Assembly (NCBI RefSeq): GCF_023715345.1
Contig: NZ_JAMBNY010000001.1
Coordinates: forward strand, 1,116,001-1,180,000
Length of the DNA: 64,000 nucleotides
From: Paenibacillus camelliae
Lineage (GTDB): Bacteria; Bacillota; Bacilli; Paenibacillales; Paenibacillaceae
Reading direction: 5' to 3'
Shown: in pieces, positions 33,999-43,765 of the stretch
Layout of the letters: the number at the start of each line of letters is the position of its first letter
Position numbering within the stretch: position 1 is the stretch's first letter
Position numbers and translations under genes: made by a program
Notes under the pieces: generated by a model
Told to the model about the DNA's origin: nothing
Seen by the model: only the letters and a program-made list of their open reading frames with translations
The model's database searches: none

Positions 33999-35035
33999 TG
34001 GCTAGCTATAAAATCATCATCGCAGGCTGCGGTCATATGGCAAATGTTTGGGCTGATTATGCCTTGACAAGACCTGATAGCGAGATTGTCGGCTTAGTTG
34101 ATATACAGGTTGAGGCCGCTGCTAGATTCGCAGAAAATAAAAAACTAAGCTGTCCTGTATTCACAACGATCGATGCTGCCATCGAGGCGACCGATGCTAA
34201 CCTAGTCTTTGACATTACCATTCCTGCCAGCCATTACTCCATAGCCTCAACAGCAATGAAGCTTGGTTGTGATGTATTTAGCGAGAAGCCACTTGCTGAG
34301 TCCCTTGAGCAATGCGTTGAGCTTGTACAGCTCGCACAGAAGCTTGGACGAACGCATGCTGTTATGCAAAACCGCCGATTCGATCCAAGAATCCGCGCAT
34401 TAAGACAAATGATTACAGACAACACGATAGGTACAGTAGGCTTTGCAAGCGCTGACTTTTTTCTTGCTCCACACTTTGGTGGATTTCGCGATGCGATGGA
34501 AAGCCCGCTTCTGCTAGACATGGCCATTCATACGTTCGATCAGGCAAGGTTTATTATGGGCGCGAATCCTGTCTCCGTATACTGTCATGAATTTAACCCA
34601 AAAGGATCGTGGTATAGCGGCAATGCAATGGCACTCTGTATATTTGAAATGTCCGATGGCTCTGTATTCGATTATCGAGGCTCCTGGTGTGCTGAAGGTG
34701 CGCCAACCTCATGGGAAGCAGCATGGCGTGTAGTAGGAGACAAAGGAACAGCGATATGGGATGGACATAAAGAGCCATACGCAGAGATCATTAAGGATGA
34801 TGCTCAGCATGGAAAATTTCTTTACGAGTATGATAGAATAGGCAGCAGTGTGTTAGAAATGCCGTTGACATTCCATCAGGGCTGTCTTGCTAATATGTTT
34901 GACGCACTTAGTCAAGGCACTGCCCCTGAAACGAGCAGCAGCGATAATCTATACAGCATGGCTATGGTTTTAGCAGCAGTAGAGAGTGCTCGGCTAGGTA
35001 AAAAGATTGATATTCGTACTTACTTAACGAAATAA
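33998..35035 (+). CDS. Gfo/Idh/MocA-family oxidoreductase
   Basis: A 345-residue NAD(P)-dependent dehydrogenase. The N-terminal Rossmann domain begins KIIIAGCGHMANVWADYAL and includes the family's EKP motif (FSEKPLAES, residue about 98). The C-terminal alpha/beta domain has the block LLLDMAIHTFDQARFIMG, where His is the usual catalytic acid/base region. It is translationally coupled to the isomerase-like gene, and the two probably act in successive steps on an uncommon sugar. The ribosome binding site is GAGGGGGG. A strong terminator follows. Confidence 0.9.
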   Translation: MASYKIIIAGCGHMANVWADYALTRPDSEIVGLVDIQVEAAARFAENKKLSCPVFTTIDAAIEATDANLVFDITIPASHYSIASTAMKLGCDVFSEKPLAESLEQCVELVQLAQKLGRTHAVMQNRRFDPRIRALRQMITDNTIGTVGFASADFFLAPHFGGFRDAMESPLLLDMAIHTFDQARFIMGANPVSVYCHEFNPKGSWYSGNAMALCIFEMSDGSVFDYRGSWCAEGAPTSWEAAWRVVGDKGTAIWDGHKEPYAEIIKDDAQHGKFLYEYDRIGSSVLEMPLTFHQGCLANMFDALSQGTAPETSSSDNLYSMAMVLAAVESARLGKKIDIRTYLTK

Positions 35036-35053
35036 AACTGTATAAAGACTAAT

Positions 35054-35101
35054 GAAAACCATACGCCCCTGGAGCAAATTCGCTCGAAACGTATGGTTTT
35101 C
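35054..35101. terminator. Bidirectional terminator between convergent genes
   Basis: GAAAACCATACG (35054-35065) pairs with CGTATGGTTTTC (35090-35101); a second short stem GGAGC/GCTC sits in the loop. U/A runs at both ends allow use from both directions. Confidence 0.8.
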
Positions 35102-35106
35102 TTACG

Positions 35107-36744
35107 TTACACCTCAATGATAGATTCACGATATTCCTGTGGTGTCATGCCCGTAGACTTTTTGAAAAAGCGGGTAAACGAATGGGCAGCTTCATAGCCG
35201 ACAAGTAAGGCAACATCCCTTACCTTTAACTCCGCATTCGAAAGCAGCTCCTTCGCTTTTTTAAGTCTGCAGTCTTCTATATACTCCGATAGCTTCACTC
35301 CGCGCTCCTGCTTAAAGAAACGAGATAGGTAGGAAGGGTTAAAGTAGTGCAGCTCCGCTAATCGCACAAGAGATAAATCCTCACTTAAATGCTCCTGAAT
35401 ATATTTGCATATTTTATCAATGATTAATGATGCTCGATCACGCTCATCAATCAGCTTATGGGCAAATATCCGCTCAGCCAACGTACGCATATATTGAAAG
35501 CTATCCTTAATCGAGCTGTGCTCATCAAGTCTCATTAATTTACCAACCTCTCCTACCTGCTCGTGGAGTTGATTTCGGTTTATGTAGGACAACAGCAGGA
35601 GAGCCACCGCATAGTACGCTTCTACTGAACGATGTACATTGTCGTTTTTGCACAATATATAATCTTCAAGCTCAGCAAAGCTTTGCATAAACTCATGTAC
35701 TCGCCCTGCCTCCAGATGTGCGCCCATGATTTCAACCTTAGGCATGATCCGAAAGCCTTCCTGACACGTAGTCGTTGCAGCTTCTCCATGATAATCAATC
35801 TGTATTAATGGGATTCCCTCTCCAACCTTCATTTTTTGCAGCTGCCGCAATCGATCATATTGCTGTGAGACGTGTGTCCAAGCACATCTCTCACTGCTCA
35901 TCGTGAAAGAGATAACGATGCCAAGAGAATCGTAGCAAGCTTGTTGAATTAATTCTAGCGTTCCTTCAACATAACGAATCATGTGCTGGCTGAACTTCTC
36001 TTCGGCAGCTGGCGATGTTTGCAAAAACCAAAGCAAGTCACCATACCTGTCGACCAACGCTACGCTATGTATTTGTTCTGACATGAAAGAGTTCCAGATA
36101 TGCTTAACCGATGCAATCGTTTCGCTTATTTCACTATAGGCTGCATCAGAGGAATAGGATAAATGAGCAAGCACAATAGCAGTTGGCTTCGTCGCATCAA
36201 GTGCAATATTCATCCGCGAGAAATCCTTCGCCATCGATTGCATGTTGTCTGCATCATCCAGCAACGTTTGATCTAAGAGACAACGTCTAAAATAATCCTC
36301 TTGAGCAACCTGCATTAAGGAAGCCTTCTGCTCCTCTGATTGCTTTAGTATATTGTTAATATGATGGTCATAATTAATTTCACTCATTACTTCTTGTACG
36401 GTCTCAATAACCTTTGCATAGCCCTCTGTTTTCAGTAAATATTTTATGTTTGCTTTCTGGATTGCTTGATAGGCGTATTCAAACTCACTATATCCAGTTA
36501 AAAAAATAATTCTGCACCTTGGCCAATAGGTTTTAATTTCCTCCATTAGCTCAATGCCACTCATGCCCGGCATTCGAATATCTGTCAGTACAATATCGAC
36601 TCTAGTCCGTGCTAACCACCTCAATGCCTCCTTAGCAGAAAATGCTTTGCATATATCAAGCTCCTCTCGCATGGACTGGCTCAGCACTTCGTACAACGCT
36701 TCAGTAATAATTTCCTCGTCATCAACAATTAACAATCTGTACAT
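35107..36744 (-). CDS. YesN-type response regulator (receiver plus AraC HTH)
   Basis: A 545-residue regulator. The receiver domain (1-120) is intact: acidic pair in LLIVDDEE, phospho-acceptor Asp in IVLTDIRMPGMSG (residue 55), and Lys in YLLKTEG. A long middle region (about 150-430) follows, then the AraC-type double helix-turn-helix (about 440-545; LVRLAELHYFNPSYLSRFFK and VALLVGYEAAHSFTRFFK). Likely partner of the YesM-type kinase at 28527-30269, although four genes lie between them. A perfect cre-like box lies 57-71 bases upstream, so glucose may repress it. It contrasts with the degenerate-receiver protein at 4117-4890. Confidence 0.92.
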   Translation of the reverse strand: MYRLLIVDDEEIITEALYEVLSQSMREELDICKAFSAKEALRWLARTRVDIVLTDIRMPGMSGIELMEEIKTYWPRCRIIFLTGYSEFEYAYQAIQKANIKYLLKTEGYAKVIETVQEVMSEINYDHHINNILKQSEEQKASLMQVAQEDYFRRCLLDQTLLDDADNMQSMAKDFSRMNIALDATKPTAIVLAHLSYSSDAAYSEISETIASVKHIWNSFMSEQIHSVALVDRYGDLLWFLQTSPAAEEKFSQHMIRYVEGTLELIQQACYDSLGIVISFTMSSERCAWTHVSQQYDRLRQLQKMKVGEGIPLIQIDYHGEAATTTCQEGFRIMPKVEIMGAHLEAGRVHEFMQSFAELEDYILCKNDNVHRSVEAYYAVALLLLSYINRNQLHEQVGEVGKLMRLDEHSSIKDSFQYMRTLAERIFAHKLIDERDRASLIIDKICKYIQEHLSEDLSLVRLAELHYFNPSYLSRFFKQERGVKLSEYIEDCRLKKAKELLSNAELKVRDVALLVGYEAAHSFTRFFKKSTGMTPQEYRESIIEV

Positions 36745-36800
36745 CGAATCTTCTCCTTCTGCCCAGTTCGAACGACATTAATGATTTTTCGACTATATAT

Positions 36801-36815
36801 TGACAACGCTTACAA
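36801..36815 (-). promoter_or_regulatory. Candidate CcpA cre box upstream of the response regulator
   Basis: The minus strand reads TTGTAAGCGTTGTCA, matching every position of WTGNAANCGNWNNCW. It lies 57-71 bases before the response-regulator start. Confidence 0.6.
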
Positions 36816-36953
36816 AATTTGTTCTCTTCCGTACCTTCACTTAATATTCATCTATTATTATAGAATATAAATGGAACTGCAAGAAGCATATTTTTTCTTT
36901 ATATCCATTTTTTTACCTATTCCCTTGTTCAGCTATTTTCCTGAAGCAAAAAA

Positions 36954-36991
36954 GGTTATCTCTAGGTCACTTTCAACCTTCTGAGATAACC
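36954..36991 (-). terminator. Rho-independent terminator of the GH51 gene
   Basis: GGTTATCTC (36954-36962) pairs with GAGATAACC (36983-36991), with an inner GGT/ACC stem. Leftward it is followed by six U residues. It lies 18 bases past the GH51 stop codon. Confidence 0.85.
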
Positions 36992-37009
36992 ACTCTGCTT
37001 ATTCATAGG

Positions 37010-39412
37010 TTAATTTTGATAAGCTTTTTTTATTGCTTCGTACTCGTCCTTCAAGCGAAGCACAGTTATAGAATGAGGTTGAATCATGTAGGTAAAGCTC
37101 TCCGCTGCATTATGCTCCACATGATATAATTTTTGCTTTGGAGAAACTCTCGTAGGTGCAGCAAAATCATTCTCATCCTCTAGTTGGCAGCCGCAGAGCT
37201 CATATACTTCAACAGATCCAATTGAACGGTCGGACACATCAAAAGCGATCTCTAGTGATTGATTCTGAACATTAACCGCCTTTACAATAATATCTCCACT
37301 AGCTTCTTCATAGCTAGCCGTATAGTACAGCGGCTCGATTACAAGCGGTTTATCCTCTTCCGCATTGATAAGCTCACCGTTTATATACGCCTTCAATTGT
37401 CGGCCTGTTACTTCAAGTGAAAATTGATATACTACATCGGTTTCTACCGTAAACAAGCTCTGTGTTAGGCATGAGCCTCGACCATTCACAAAAGAAACAA
37501 GTGCAGAGTCTTGGTTTTGCCAGCCACCGATTTCCCACAAGTAACGATTGCCGTTGCCTCTGTCTCCAAAGCTTAATTCGAAGCCTTTCTCACCTTCCAG
37601 TCTGCGCGCCTTGAACGATATCGTATAATGATCCCAATCTGTCTTACCGAGCTCACGTAGATTTCGGTACGTTTCTGAGCCTTGCGCAGTTGCATAATCT
37701 AATTTAATTATTTCTCCCGTTATATTGTTCTCGAGCTGAATATCCCAAAATTCAGCCGTATCTGGGTTCGCACCAAGTGCCAGCATTCCTGTTATCGGTG
37801 CTTCATTAACCGTTATCGGTTGACTTAGCCCTTCAGCTTTCATCTCTAGCAAATAATCACCTTGATGATGCATAAACAGCTGTTGCACATAATAGTTTGG
37901 CGTTCCAAACACCTGATGATTGTTAAACCAAATTAAATCTGGTCGCCAATTCACATAATCAACATTGCAAAGCAATGGTGCATAGCATGCCAAACCTACC
38001 GCATGTGCATTGTTTTGTAGGCCCGTCATATATGCAGCTTCTGCTAACGCATTGTAGTACGTATTGCCCCAAGAAGCATACTCACCTAAAAACACCTTTG
38101 GATCATCTGCACTGAACGAAGCGTAGCGATGAATGTTTGCCAGCATCCATTCTGGAGAAACGTAGTAATGCTCATCAACATAATCGGACCTATGCTCACG
38201 TGCCGATGCCCAGCCGCGCTCATACTCTCCTCCAGCAGGGAATGGTCCGCTGGAATTAATAATTTTCATCTCAGGGTAACGCGCTTTGATCGCATTGTGA
38301 AAGTATGTATATCGCTCAAAGAATGGCTCACCCACTTCTTCATTACCGATCGCGATGTACTCCATGCCGAACGGCTCAGGATGTCCTAGCTCTGCACGCT
38401 TCGCCCCCCATGTAGTCTCTATGCTGCCGTTTGCAAACTCTATTAAATCTAGGGCATCATCAATCCAAGGCCCAAGCTCTTCAATCGGTACGATTCGTTT
38501 ATGGTGAGGATCATAGCCCGCAGGCAATACCGGAATAGGCTTCGCACCAATATCCTCGCTTAATACAAAATATTCGTAGTAGCCAAGTCCAAGCGTCTGA
38601 TTATAGCCCCAGTTGCTGCGGCGCGCTGGTCGATCATGCACTGGTCCAATCGTATTTTTCCAGCGATACATCGAGTTTCTATCGTCTGCATTTAATGATC
38701 CATCATGTACAAGACAGCCGCCGGGAAAGCGCATAAATTTCGGCTTAAGCTCCTGCAGCATACTAGCAATATCTTGCCGCATGCCATTCGAACGTTGCTT
38801 GAAGGTTTCCTTAGGGAACAACGATACGTGGTCAAGAGCTAAGCTTCCTGTGCCTTTTGTTAACAGTATAAGACGTCCAGAATGATCCGTAGACTTTGCC
38901 GTTAAAATTGCTTCATATCTAGTCCATTCATTACCTGATACAGCGATAGATGCCTCTGCCAGCACAACGCCATCTGGATTTTCAACTGCAATGCTTACAG
39001 CCTCTGCCTCAGACTTACTGTCTTCTCGCTTAGCATACATCGAGAACAAGTACTGCTCACCTTGTTTCAGTGAGATACCTGTGTTATAGCCGTAATTCAT
39101 TAAGCCTACCCCATCACCCTCAGCAACAATTTCAATCACAGCATAATGAGGATTTTTCGTATTTAAAGGAGCTTCGGTCTGGATTGAGACTTGTGCTTGA
39201 CCTCCACCGCGTTCAATCTTCTCCCATGCCGTTAAAGCATGATAGCTGCTGTTGTCAATTCGATCAAACTCGAATGATCGATTACGAACGAGTTCACCGT
39301 ACAAGCCACCATCCGCTGCATGATTCAGATCCTCAAAGAAAATGCCAAACAAATCACCAAGCTTCGCTCCTCGATGCTCCAAGGAAACAGATAAACGACC
39401 AACTTTGCTCAT
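37010..39412 (-). CDS. GH51 alpha-L-arabinofuranosidase with internal CBM4/9-like domain
   Basis: An 800-residue enzyme. The start region GIFFEDLNHAADGGLYGELVRNRSFE (in two blocks) is the GH51 N-terminal signature. A CBM4/9-like sandwich is inserted at about 55-200. The barrel carries the acid/base Glu in YIAIGNEEVG (about residue 357) and the nucleophile Glu in FLGEYASW (about 441). The C-terminal 250 residues are beta-rich and end in the typical HSITVLRL. There is no signal peptide, so it should release arabinose from imported arabinoxylan or arabinan oligosaccharides in the cytoplasm. ATG 39412 with GAGGAG at spacing 8 is preferred to the GTG two codons earlier. A perfect cre-like box lies 27-41 bases upstream. 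Confidence 0.93.
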   Translation of the reverse strand: MSKVGRLSVSLEHRGAKLGDLFGIFFEDLNHAADGGLYGELVRNRSFEFDRIDNSSYHALTAWEKIERGGGQAQVSIQTEAPLNTKNPHYAVIEIVAEGDGVGLMNYGYNTGISLKQGEQYLFSMYAKREDSKSEAEAVSIAVENPDGVVLAEASIAVSGNEWTRYEAILTAKSTDHSGRLILLTKGTGSLALDHVSLFPKETFKQRSNGMRQDIASMLQELKPKFMRFPGGCLVHDGSLNADDRNSMYRWKNTIGPVHDRPARRSNWGYNQTLGLGYYEYFVLSEDIGAKPIPVLPAGYDPHHKRIVPIEELGPWIDDALDLIEFANGSIETTWGAKRAELGHPEPFGMEYIAIGNEEVGEPFFERYTYFHNAIKARYPEMKIINSSGPFPAGGEYERGWASAREHRSDYVDEHYYVSPEWMLANIHRYASFSADDPKVFLGEYASWGNTYYNALAEAAYMTGLQNNAHAVGLACYAPLLCNVDYVNWRPDLIWFNNHQVFGTPNYYVQQLFMHHQGDYLLEMKAEGLSQPITVNEAPITGMLALGANPDTAEFWDIQLENNITGEIIKLDYATAQGSETYRNLRELGKTDWDHYTISFKARRLEGEKGFELSFGDRGNGNRYLWEIGGWQNQDSALVSFVNGRGSCLTQSLFTVETDVVYQFSLEVTGRQLKAYINGELINAEEDKPLVIEPLYYTASYEEASGDIIVKAVNVQNQSLEIAFDVSDRSIGSVEVYELCGCQLEDENDFAAPTRVSPKQKLYHVEHNAAESFTYMIQPHSITVLRLKDEYEAIKKAYQN

Positions 39413-39438
39413 TGCCACTACTCCTCTTCCTAATGAGT

Positions 39439-39453
39439 TGAATTCGCTTTCAA
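39439..39453 (-). promoter_or_regulatory. Candidate CcpA cre box upstream of GH51
   Basis: The minus strand reads TTGAAAGCGAATTCA, a full match to WTGNAANCGNWNNCW, within the wider palindrome TTGAATTCGCTTTCAA. It lies 27-41 bases before the start codon, a position suited to a roadblock or promoter occlusion. Confidence 0.6.
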
Positions 39454-39580
39454 TTTTTGCTTTACTTAAAATTGGATTAACATAAATATTAAACAGTTAT
39501 TATATCAATTAATCTAACTTGATTTTAATCGAGGATACCGAAATGTGCAATATTCTGATAGTATGTTTTCAGAAAAAATA

Positions 39581-39611
39581 GCCCCCTTCAAGCTTTAAGC
39601 TTAAAGAGGGC
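39581..39611 (-). terminator. Rho-independent terminator of the ger operon
   Basis: GCCCCCTTCAAGCTT (39581-39595) pairs with AAGCTTAAAGAGGGC (39597-39611) except for two positions; leftward it is followed by a U-rich tract. It lies 21 bases past the gerC-type stop codon. Confidence 0.75.
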
Positions 39612-39632
39612 TTCCCATTGAGACTCAAGCAA

Positions 39633-40823
39633 CTATTCTGCTGATGAACCGTAATCTGTTATTTTTAACTTAATCGTAACGTTAACATCGGCATCACTAA
39701 AAACTTCATCCCAGTCCTTCTTCACTTTTTGCCATACCTTTGGATGAGTTATTTTTAAGCGTTCACCAAAACCTGCTACCTCGACTTTAAACTCCTTTTG
39801 CAGCTTATTCATAAGATTTTGGATCATAGTCGCTAAGCGTTCCTCGAATAATTCCTCCATTCTCGTTTGTACATCTATTTTTGAAACATCTACTCTATTA
39901 TCCCAATTTTCAATTAATCTGCCCTCTGAATTAATATTCACCTGAAAAGTCATGCGGTCGCCATCTACTTTTGGTATAATTTTAGTTTTTAAAGACTTAA
40001 TTTCATAAATAATAATTTTATTATTGTCATTAACTGCTTTAAGTAAGCCTCCTTTCCCCTCACCTCTAACCCAAGATATACTACTGACATCCTCCTGAGT
40101 TAAATTGCCAATCCACTTCCCTGTTGCTCCTTTTATAATGCCTGCTCCTGCAAATTCAGACTCTCCTTGATAGGACGCTATATTTTGCAATATGAAGCTT
40201 TGTTTAGATTCGATATATTGATCCAAATTAGTTAGAATGACTCCGTCCAGAATTTCATTATTTCGGTATTTATTGAGAGTCATATTTCTAATATAAAAAG
40301 CAGGGATTTCATCTGGCTGATTTGTTTCTAGCGCATCAGCTGCCTTGCTTCTAGCGAGAAACACCATACAGCTTGGCCGAAGATCGTTGTCACGAAGTAT
40401 AAAATCAGACAATGTCGAAATATCTATTTTTTCTAATAGTTCTGTAGATATGATAAACACCTTCATGTGATGGCCGATAACTGCACGATCTCTCTTTAGT
40501 GCATATTTACGCAATATTTCAAAGATCGAATCTCCTGTTTCTGAATCATTCAAATATTTCTTAACTCCTCCTTCTTCCTTAGGTTGATTTCCTTTCACTG
40601 ATTTGATTGGTACAATTTGCAGCGTTGCCGTAATTAACGAATCTACTTCTGTTATCCCCCCCTGTGCTTCCAGCTGCTTATCTCTTTCGGATTTATTAGC
40701 GATATCAAGAGCCATCCCCACATAAACACTTTGCTCTTCGATTTCTCTACTACTCCAGCATGCGGATAACAATAATGTGCAAATCATAAGCGTACTGACA
40801 AGCTTGAATAAACACTTAAACAT
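39633..40823 (-). CDS. gerC: Ger(x)C-family spore germination lipoprotein
   Basis: A 396-residue lipoprotein of the GerAC/GerKC family. The lipobox is LLLSACW (Cys near 22), followed directly by SSREIEEQSVYVGMALD, a typical opening of the mature family. The C-terminal region has the family's helical segment with FEERLATMIQNLMNKLQKEF. It is anchored outside the inner spore membrane as the third subunit of a germinant receptor. Its start overlaps the gerB-type gene by 8 bases. The specific receptor (Ger type) and germinant cannot be assigned. Confidence 0.92.
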   Translation of the reverse strand: MFKCLFKLVSTLMICTLLLSACWSSREIEEQSVYVGMALDIANKSERDKQLEAQGGITEVDSLITATLQIVPIKSVKGNQPKEEGGVKKYLNDSETGDSIFEILRKYALKRDRAVIGHHMKVFIISTELLEKIDISTLSDFILRDNDLRPSCMVFLARSKAADALETNQPDEIPAFYIRNMTLNKYRNNEILDGVILTNLDQYIESKQSFILQNIASYQGESEFAGAGIIKGATGKWIGNLTQEDVSSISWVRGEGKGGLLKAVNDNNKIIIYEIKSLKTKIIPKVDGDRMTFQVNINSEGRLIENWDNRVDVSKIDVQTRMEELFEERLATMIQNLMNKLQKEFKVEVAGFGERLKITHPKVWQKVKKDWDEVFSDADVNVTIKLKITDYGSSAE

Positions 40824-41919
40824 GCTGCTTCAATCCTTTACTTCGTATTAGCCATATCAGGTACAGAGGTAACGGTATGATCATGAACAATACAGTACTA
40901 GACCATCCGATAAAGTCTCCAACAGCAAATATGTCATTGCTTCGTTGGGGGATCATAGCTGATAGATATATAAAAGGCATTAGCCCTAAAATGACAGGAC
41001 CAATGTTCACCTTTATTAATTGAGAAATGCCTAACGAGGCCCCGTAATAATAGCATGTAAAGTTACTAAACATTTGCATCGTCCATATAACCAGAAAAGG
41101 AAACTCCAACCGTTCGAAGAACAAGCCTGATATCTCAAAGCTTCGAAGTAAATCAATCGTTGGCCAAGTACTACGTAAAACTGCATCTACTGATAAACCA
41201 CCAATTACAAAAATTAGGGTAAACAAGTATATACATGCTGGAATGCCTAAACCTGTAACGACAGCCTTAATCGCTTGTTCTGGATGCTGCATATGCCCAA
41301 TAAGGAACATTGTGATCTCGAATCCTGAAAAAATTAGAACGGTTGATTTTAAACCGTGTATTACAGGTAGCAAACCTTCACCCAAAAACGGACGAAGTTG
41401 ATTGATATCGAATATTTTTAGACTAAGCAAATACGTGATAATCAGCACGAGTACACTAATCGGAAAGATAATTTGTAATAAACGAGCAATCGCGTTGATG
41501 CCCCCAAAAAGCAAGTATCCACTTAACCAAATAAAAGGGATGATTATCGCCCATATTGGAGTGCCTTCTAATAAGAAAAACATTGTAACTTCAGCTAGTA
41601 CTCGTAGTTCGAAGCCTGCAATCATAATAAAATATACAAGCAACAGCGTACTGATAATAAAAGCCAATGGTTTACCAGCGATATTGCTAGCATATTGAAA
41701 TATCGTTTTATCAGGAAACTTTTGGCTAAGCTTGGCCATTACAATGGCCATCAAGATGACGATAATACCACTGATTAAGATTGACAGCCAAACATCCGGT
41801 GTTTTAGCAGCTGACACGACAGAACGAGGCAGCGTTAATATACCTGCTCCTAGAACAGAGCTCGATATAAATATAGATGCTTGAGTAGTTGTTATTTTGT
41901 CATCAGTACGTGTGAACAT
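40816..41919 (-). CDS. gerB: GerB-family spore germination membrane protein
   Basis: A 367-residue protein with about ten transmembrane helices of the amino-acid permease-like Spore_permease family. The N-terminal block ISSSVLGAGILTLPRSV is characteristic of GerAB-type proteins, which form the ligand-binding subunit. It lies 22 bases after the gerA-type gene and overlaps gerC-type by 8 bases. Germinant unknown. Confidence 0.93.
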   Translation of the reverse strand: MFTRTDDKITTTQASIFISSSVLGAGILTLPRSVVSAAKTPDVWLSILISGIIVILMAIVMAKLSQKFPDKTIFQYASNIAGKPLAFIISTLLLVYFIMIAGFELRVLAEVTMFFLLEGTPIWAIIIPFIWLSGYLLFGGINAIARLLQIIFPISVLVLIITYLLSLKIFDINQLRPFLGEGLLPVIHGLKSTVLIFSGFEITMFLIGHMQHPEQAIKAVVTGLGIPACIYLFTLIFVIGGLSVDAVLRSTWPTIDLLRSFEISGLFFERLEFPFLVIWTMQMFSNFTCYYYGASLGISQLIKVNIGPVILGLMPFIYLSAMIPQRSNDIFAVGDFIGWSSTVLFMIIPLPLYLIWLIRSKGLKQHV

Positions 41920-41941
41920 ATTACTCCCCCAATCCTTCCTG

Positions 41942-43588
41942 TTATGACTTACGCTTCTTATTCTGTGTTTTCATCATAGCTGGGCGATACTTCATTAGAG
42001 GAATAGGTGCTCTCAGTATAAGATCCTTCCAATCGCTGAACCTATATGGTGAAACCGGAGTTACATAAGGTACACCAAAGCTTTTTAATTTTGTAAGATG
42101 GCTACATATAAACAAGAAAAATAATATGGTCCCAAACATGCCCAAAATTGCTGCAAACAACATCCCTGCAAATCGCAATATTCTAAGCGTAATTCCTGCG
42201 CTGTACATTGGAATAGCAAAGGAAGAAATTGCAGTTAAAGCAACGGAAATGACCAGAATTGGACTTACAATTCCTGCCTGTACTGCCGCATCTCCTATAA
42301 TCAAACCGCCTACGATCCCCATTGCCGGACCAATTGGCTTCGGTAATCGAATTCCTGCTTCACGTAATATTTCAATAGAGATTTCCAAGATTAACACTTC
42401 AATAAGAGAAGGAAATGGAACACCCTGCCTCGTTTCAATAATCGTAATTGCCAATTCAGTAGGGATTAATCCTGGATGAAAGGAGATGAACGAAATGTAC
42501 AAAGCCGGTGTCATTAGTGCAAGAAAAGCAACAAAGAAGCGAAGTGCTCGCAGTAATGTACTTGGCAGCCATCTCTCATAATAGTCCTCAGGAGATTGGA
42601 GTAGCATAGTAAACGTAACAGGAGCAATAAGGGCAAATGGCGTCCCGTCTAGTAATATACCTATCCTTCCTGAAAGCAACGCATTAATGACACGGTCCGG
42701 CCTTTCAGTATTTTGCAGTTGTTGAAAAGGACTTAACCAGTCATCCTCAATAAACTGTTCGATATACCCCGATTCTGCGACAAAATCGATATCTATATTA
42801 GCAATGCGATCCTCTACCTCTTTCAACAGATCGGGATTAACGATGTCATCCATGTAGGCAATAACCAAATTCCTCTCAATTTCATTACCTACCTTTACCA
42901 TCTTTAATACTAAGTGAGTGGTTTGACCATGCTGACGGAGCAATGCAGTATTCTCTCCTAGTACCTCTGTAAAGCCAACACGCGGCCCGCGTAATAACGC
43001 TTCTGAGGTAGGCTCATCTGTAGATCTAACCTTTGGTTTAGGCTCTCCTACTATTAAAGCGTGAGGCATTCCATCTATAAGTAATGCAGTAAATCCTAAT
43101 AGTATTGATTCCTCTAACTTATATAGATCCGTTACCTCGCTTATTTTACTTACAGACAGCAGCTTTTCTTTCAAGTACGCCGTAAATGCATCGCCTTGGC
43201 TCTGAATCAAATAACCATCACTGCTCCATGCTTTGTTTTCCATTAACACTTGCATGATGTGTTTATTGATTTGAGATTCATCCTGCATCCCTTCTACAAA
43301 AATTAAGACTGCTCGACTCCCCCGTAAACCAGTTCGAAATTCTCGGAAATTCACATCTCCATTTTTCGCTAAATCATTTCTTAGATTATTCAAATCTATA
43401 TCATAATTACCACTTATCTGCTGTGTCTTCTTTTCATTAGTCTTTTGTTGTCTGTTTATTGTTTTAGCTTTTCCCCAATCAAATATATACTTATGGATGA
43501 TAAATACACCGATCGCAATTAGCATCGTAGCTATAGCTTGGCACCAAATTTTCCAATCTGGAAAATATTCAATGATTGTGTCCCACAT
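41942..43588 (-). CDS. gerA: GerA-family spore germination protein
   Basis: A 548-residue GerAA-type subunit. A single N-terminal helix precedes the soluble N-domain (about 60-300, with SRAVLIFVEGMQDESQIN and ESILLGFTALLIDG). The membrane domain at about 300-500 carries conserved blocks such as LLSGRIGILLDGTPFAL, LIEVLILEISIEILREAGIRLP and GPAMGIVGGLIIGDAAVQAG. These are diagnostic for the family. ATG 43588 has TTAGGA at spacing 9; an ATG three codons earlier is less well placed. It is first in the ger operon, which should be expressed in the forespore, though no sigma-G promoter was confidently identified. Confidence 0.94.
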   Translation of the reverse strand: MWDTIIEYFPDWKIWCQAIATMLIAIGVFIIHKYIFDWGKAKTINRQQKTNEKKTQQISGNYDIDLNNLRNDLAKNGDVNFREFRTGLRGSRAVLIFVEGMQDESQINKHIMQVLMENKAWSSDGYLIQSQGDAFTAYLKEKLLSVSKISEVTDLYKLEESILLGFTALLIDGMPHALIVGEPKPKVRSTDEPTSEALLRGPRVGFTEVLGENTALLRQHGQTTHLVLKMVKVGNEIERNLVIAYMDDIVNPDLLKEVEDRIANIDIDFVAESGYIEQFIEDDWLSPFQQLQNTERPDRVINALLSGRIGILLDGTPFALIAPVTFTMLLQSPEDYYERWLPSTLLRALRFFVAFLALMTPALYISFISFHPGLIPTELAITIIETRQGVPFPSLIEVLILEISIEILREAGIRLPKPIGPAMGIVGGLIIGDAAVQAGIVSPILVISVALTAISSFAIPMYSAGITLRILRFAGMLFAAILGMFGTILFFLFICSHLTKLKSFGVPYVTPVSPYRFSDWKDLILRAPIPLMKYRPAMMKTQNKKRKS

Positions 43589-43702
43589 ACTGATCATTCC
43601 TAACTCTGAGATGTCAGTTTATTTTTCCCCAAGTTTTTCTTATTCATGCACCTTCACCCTTCGTTTGAGATTAAGATTACAATCCATGTCCTTAACAAAA
43701 AA

Positions 43703-43737
43703 GAGCCAGTTATCGAATAAATATCGATAACTGACTC
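43703..43737 (-). terminator. Terminator after the small membrane-protein gene
   Basis: AGTTATCGA (43708-43716) pairs with TCGATAACT (43724-43732), flanked by GAG/CTC; leftward a U-run follows (complement of 43697-43702). It separates the uxaC operon from the ger operon. Confidence 0.8.
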
Positions 43738-43765
43738 ACTTTCGGAAACTAACTTTTTCATTGTA

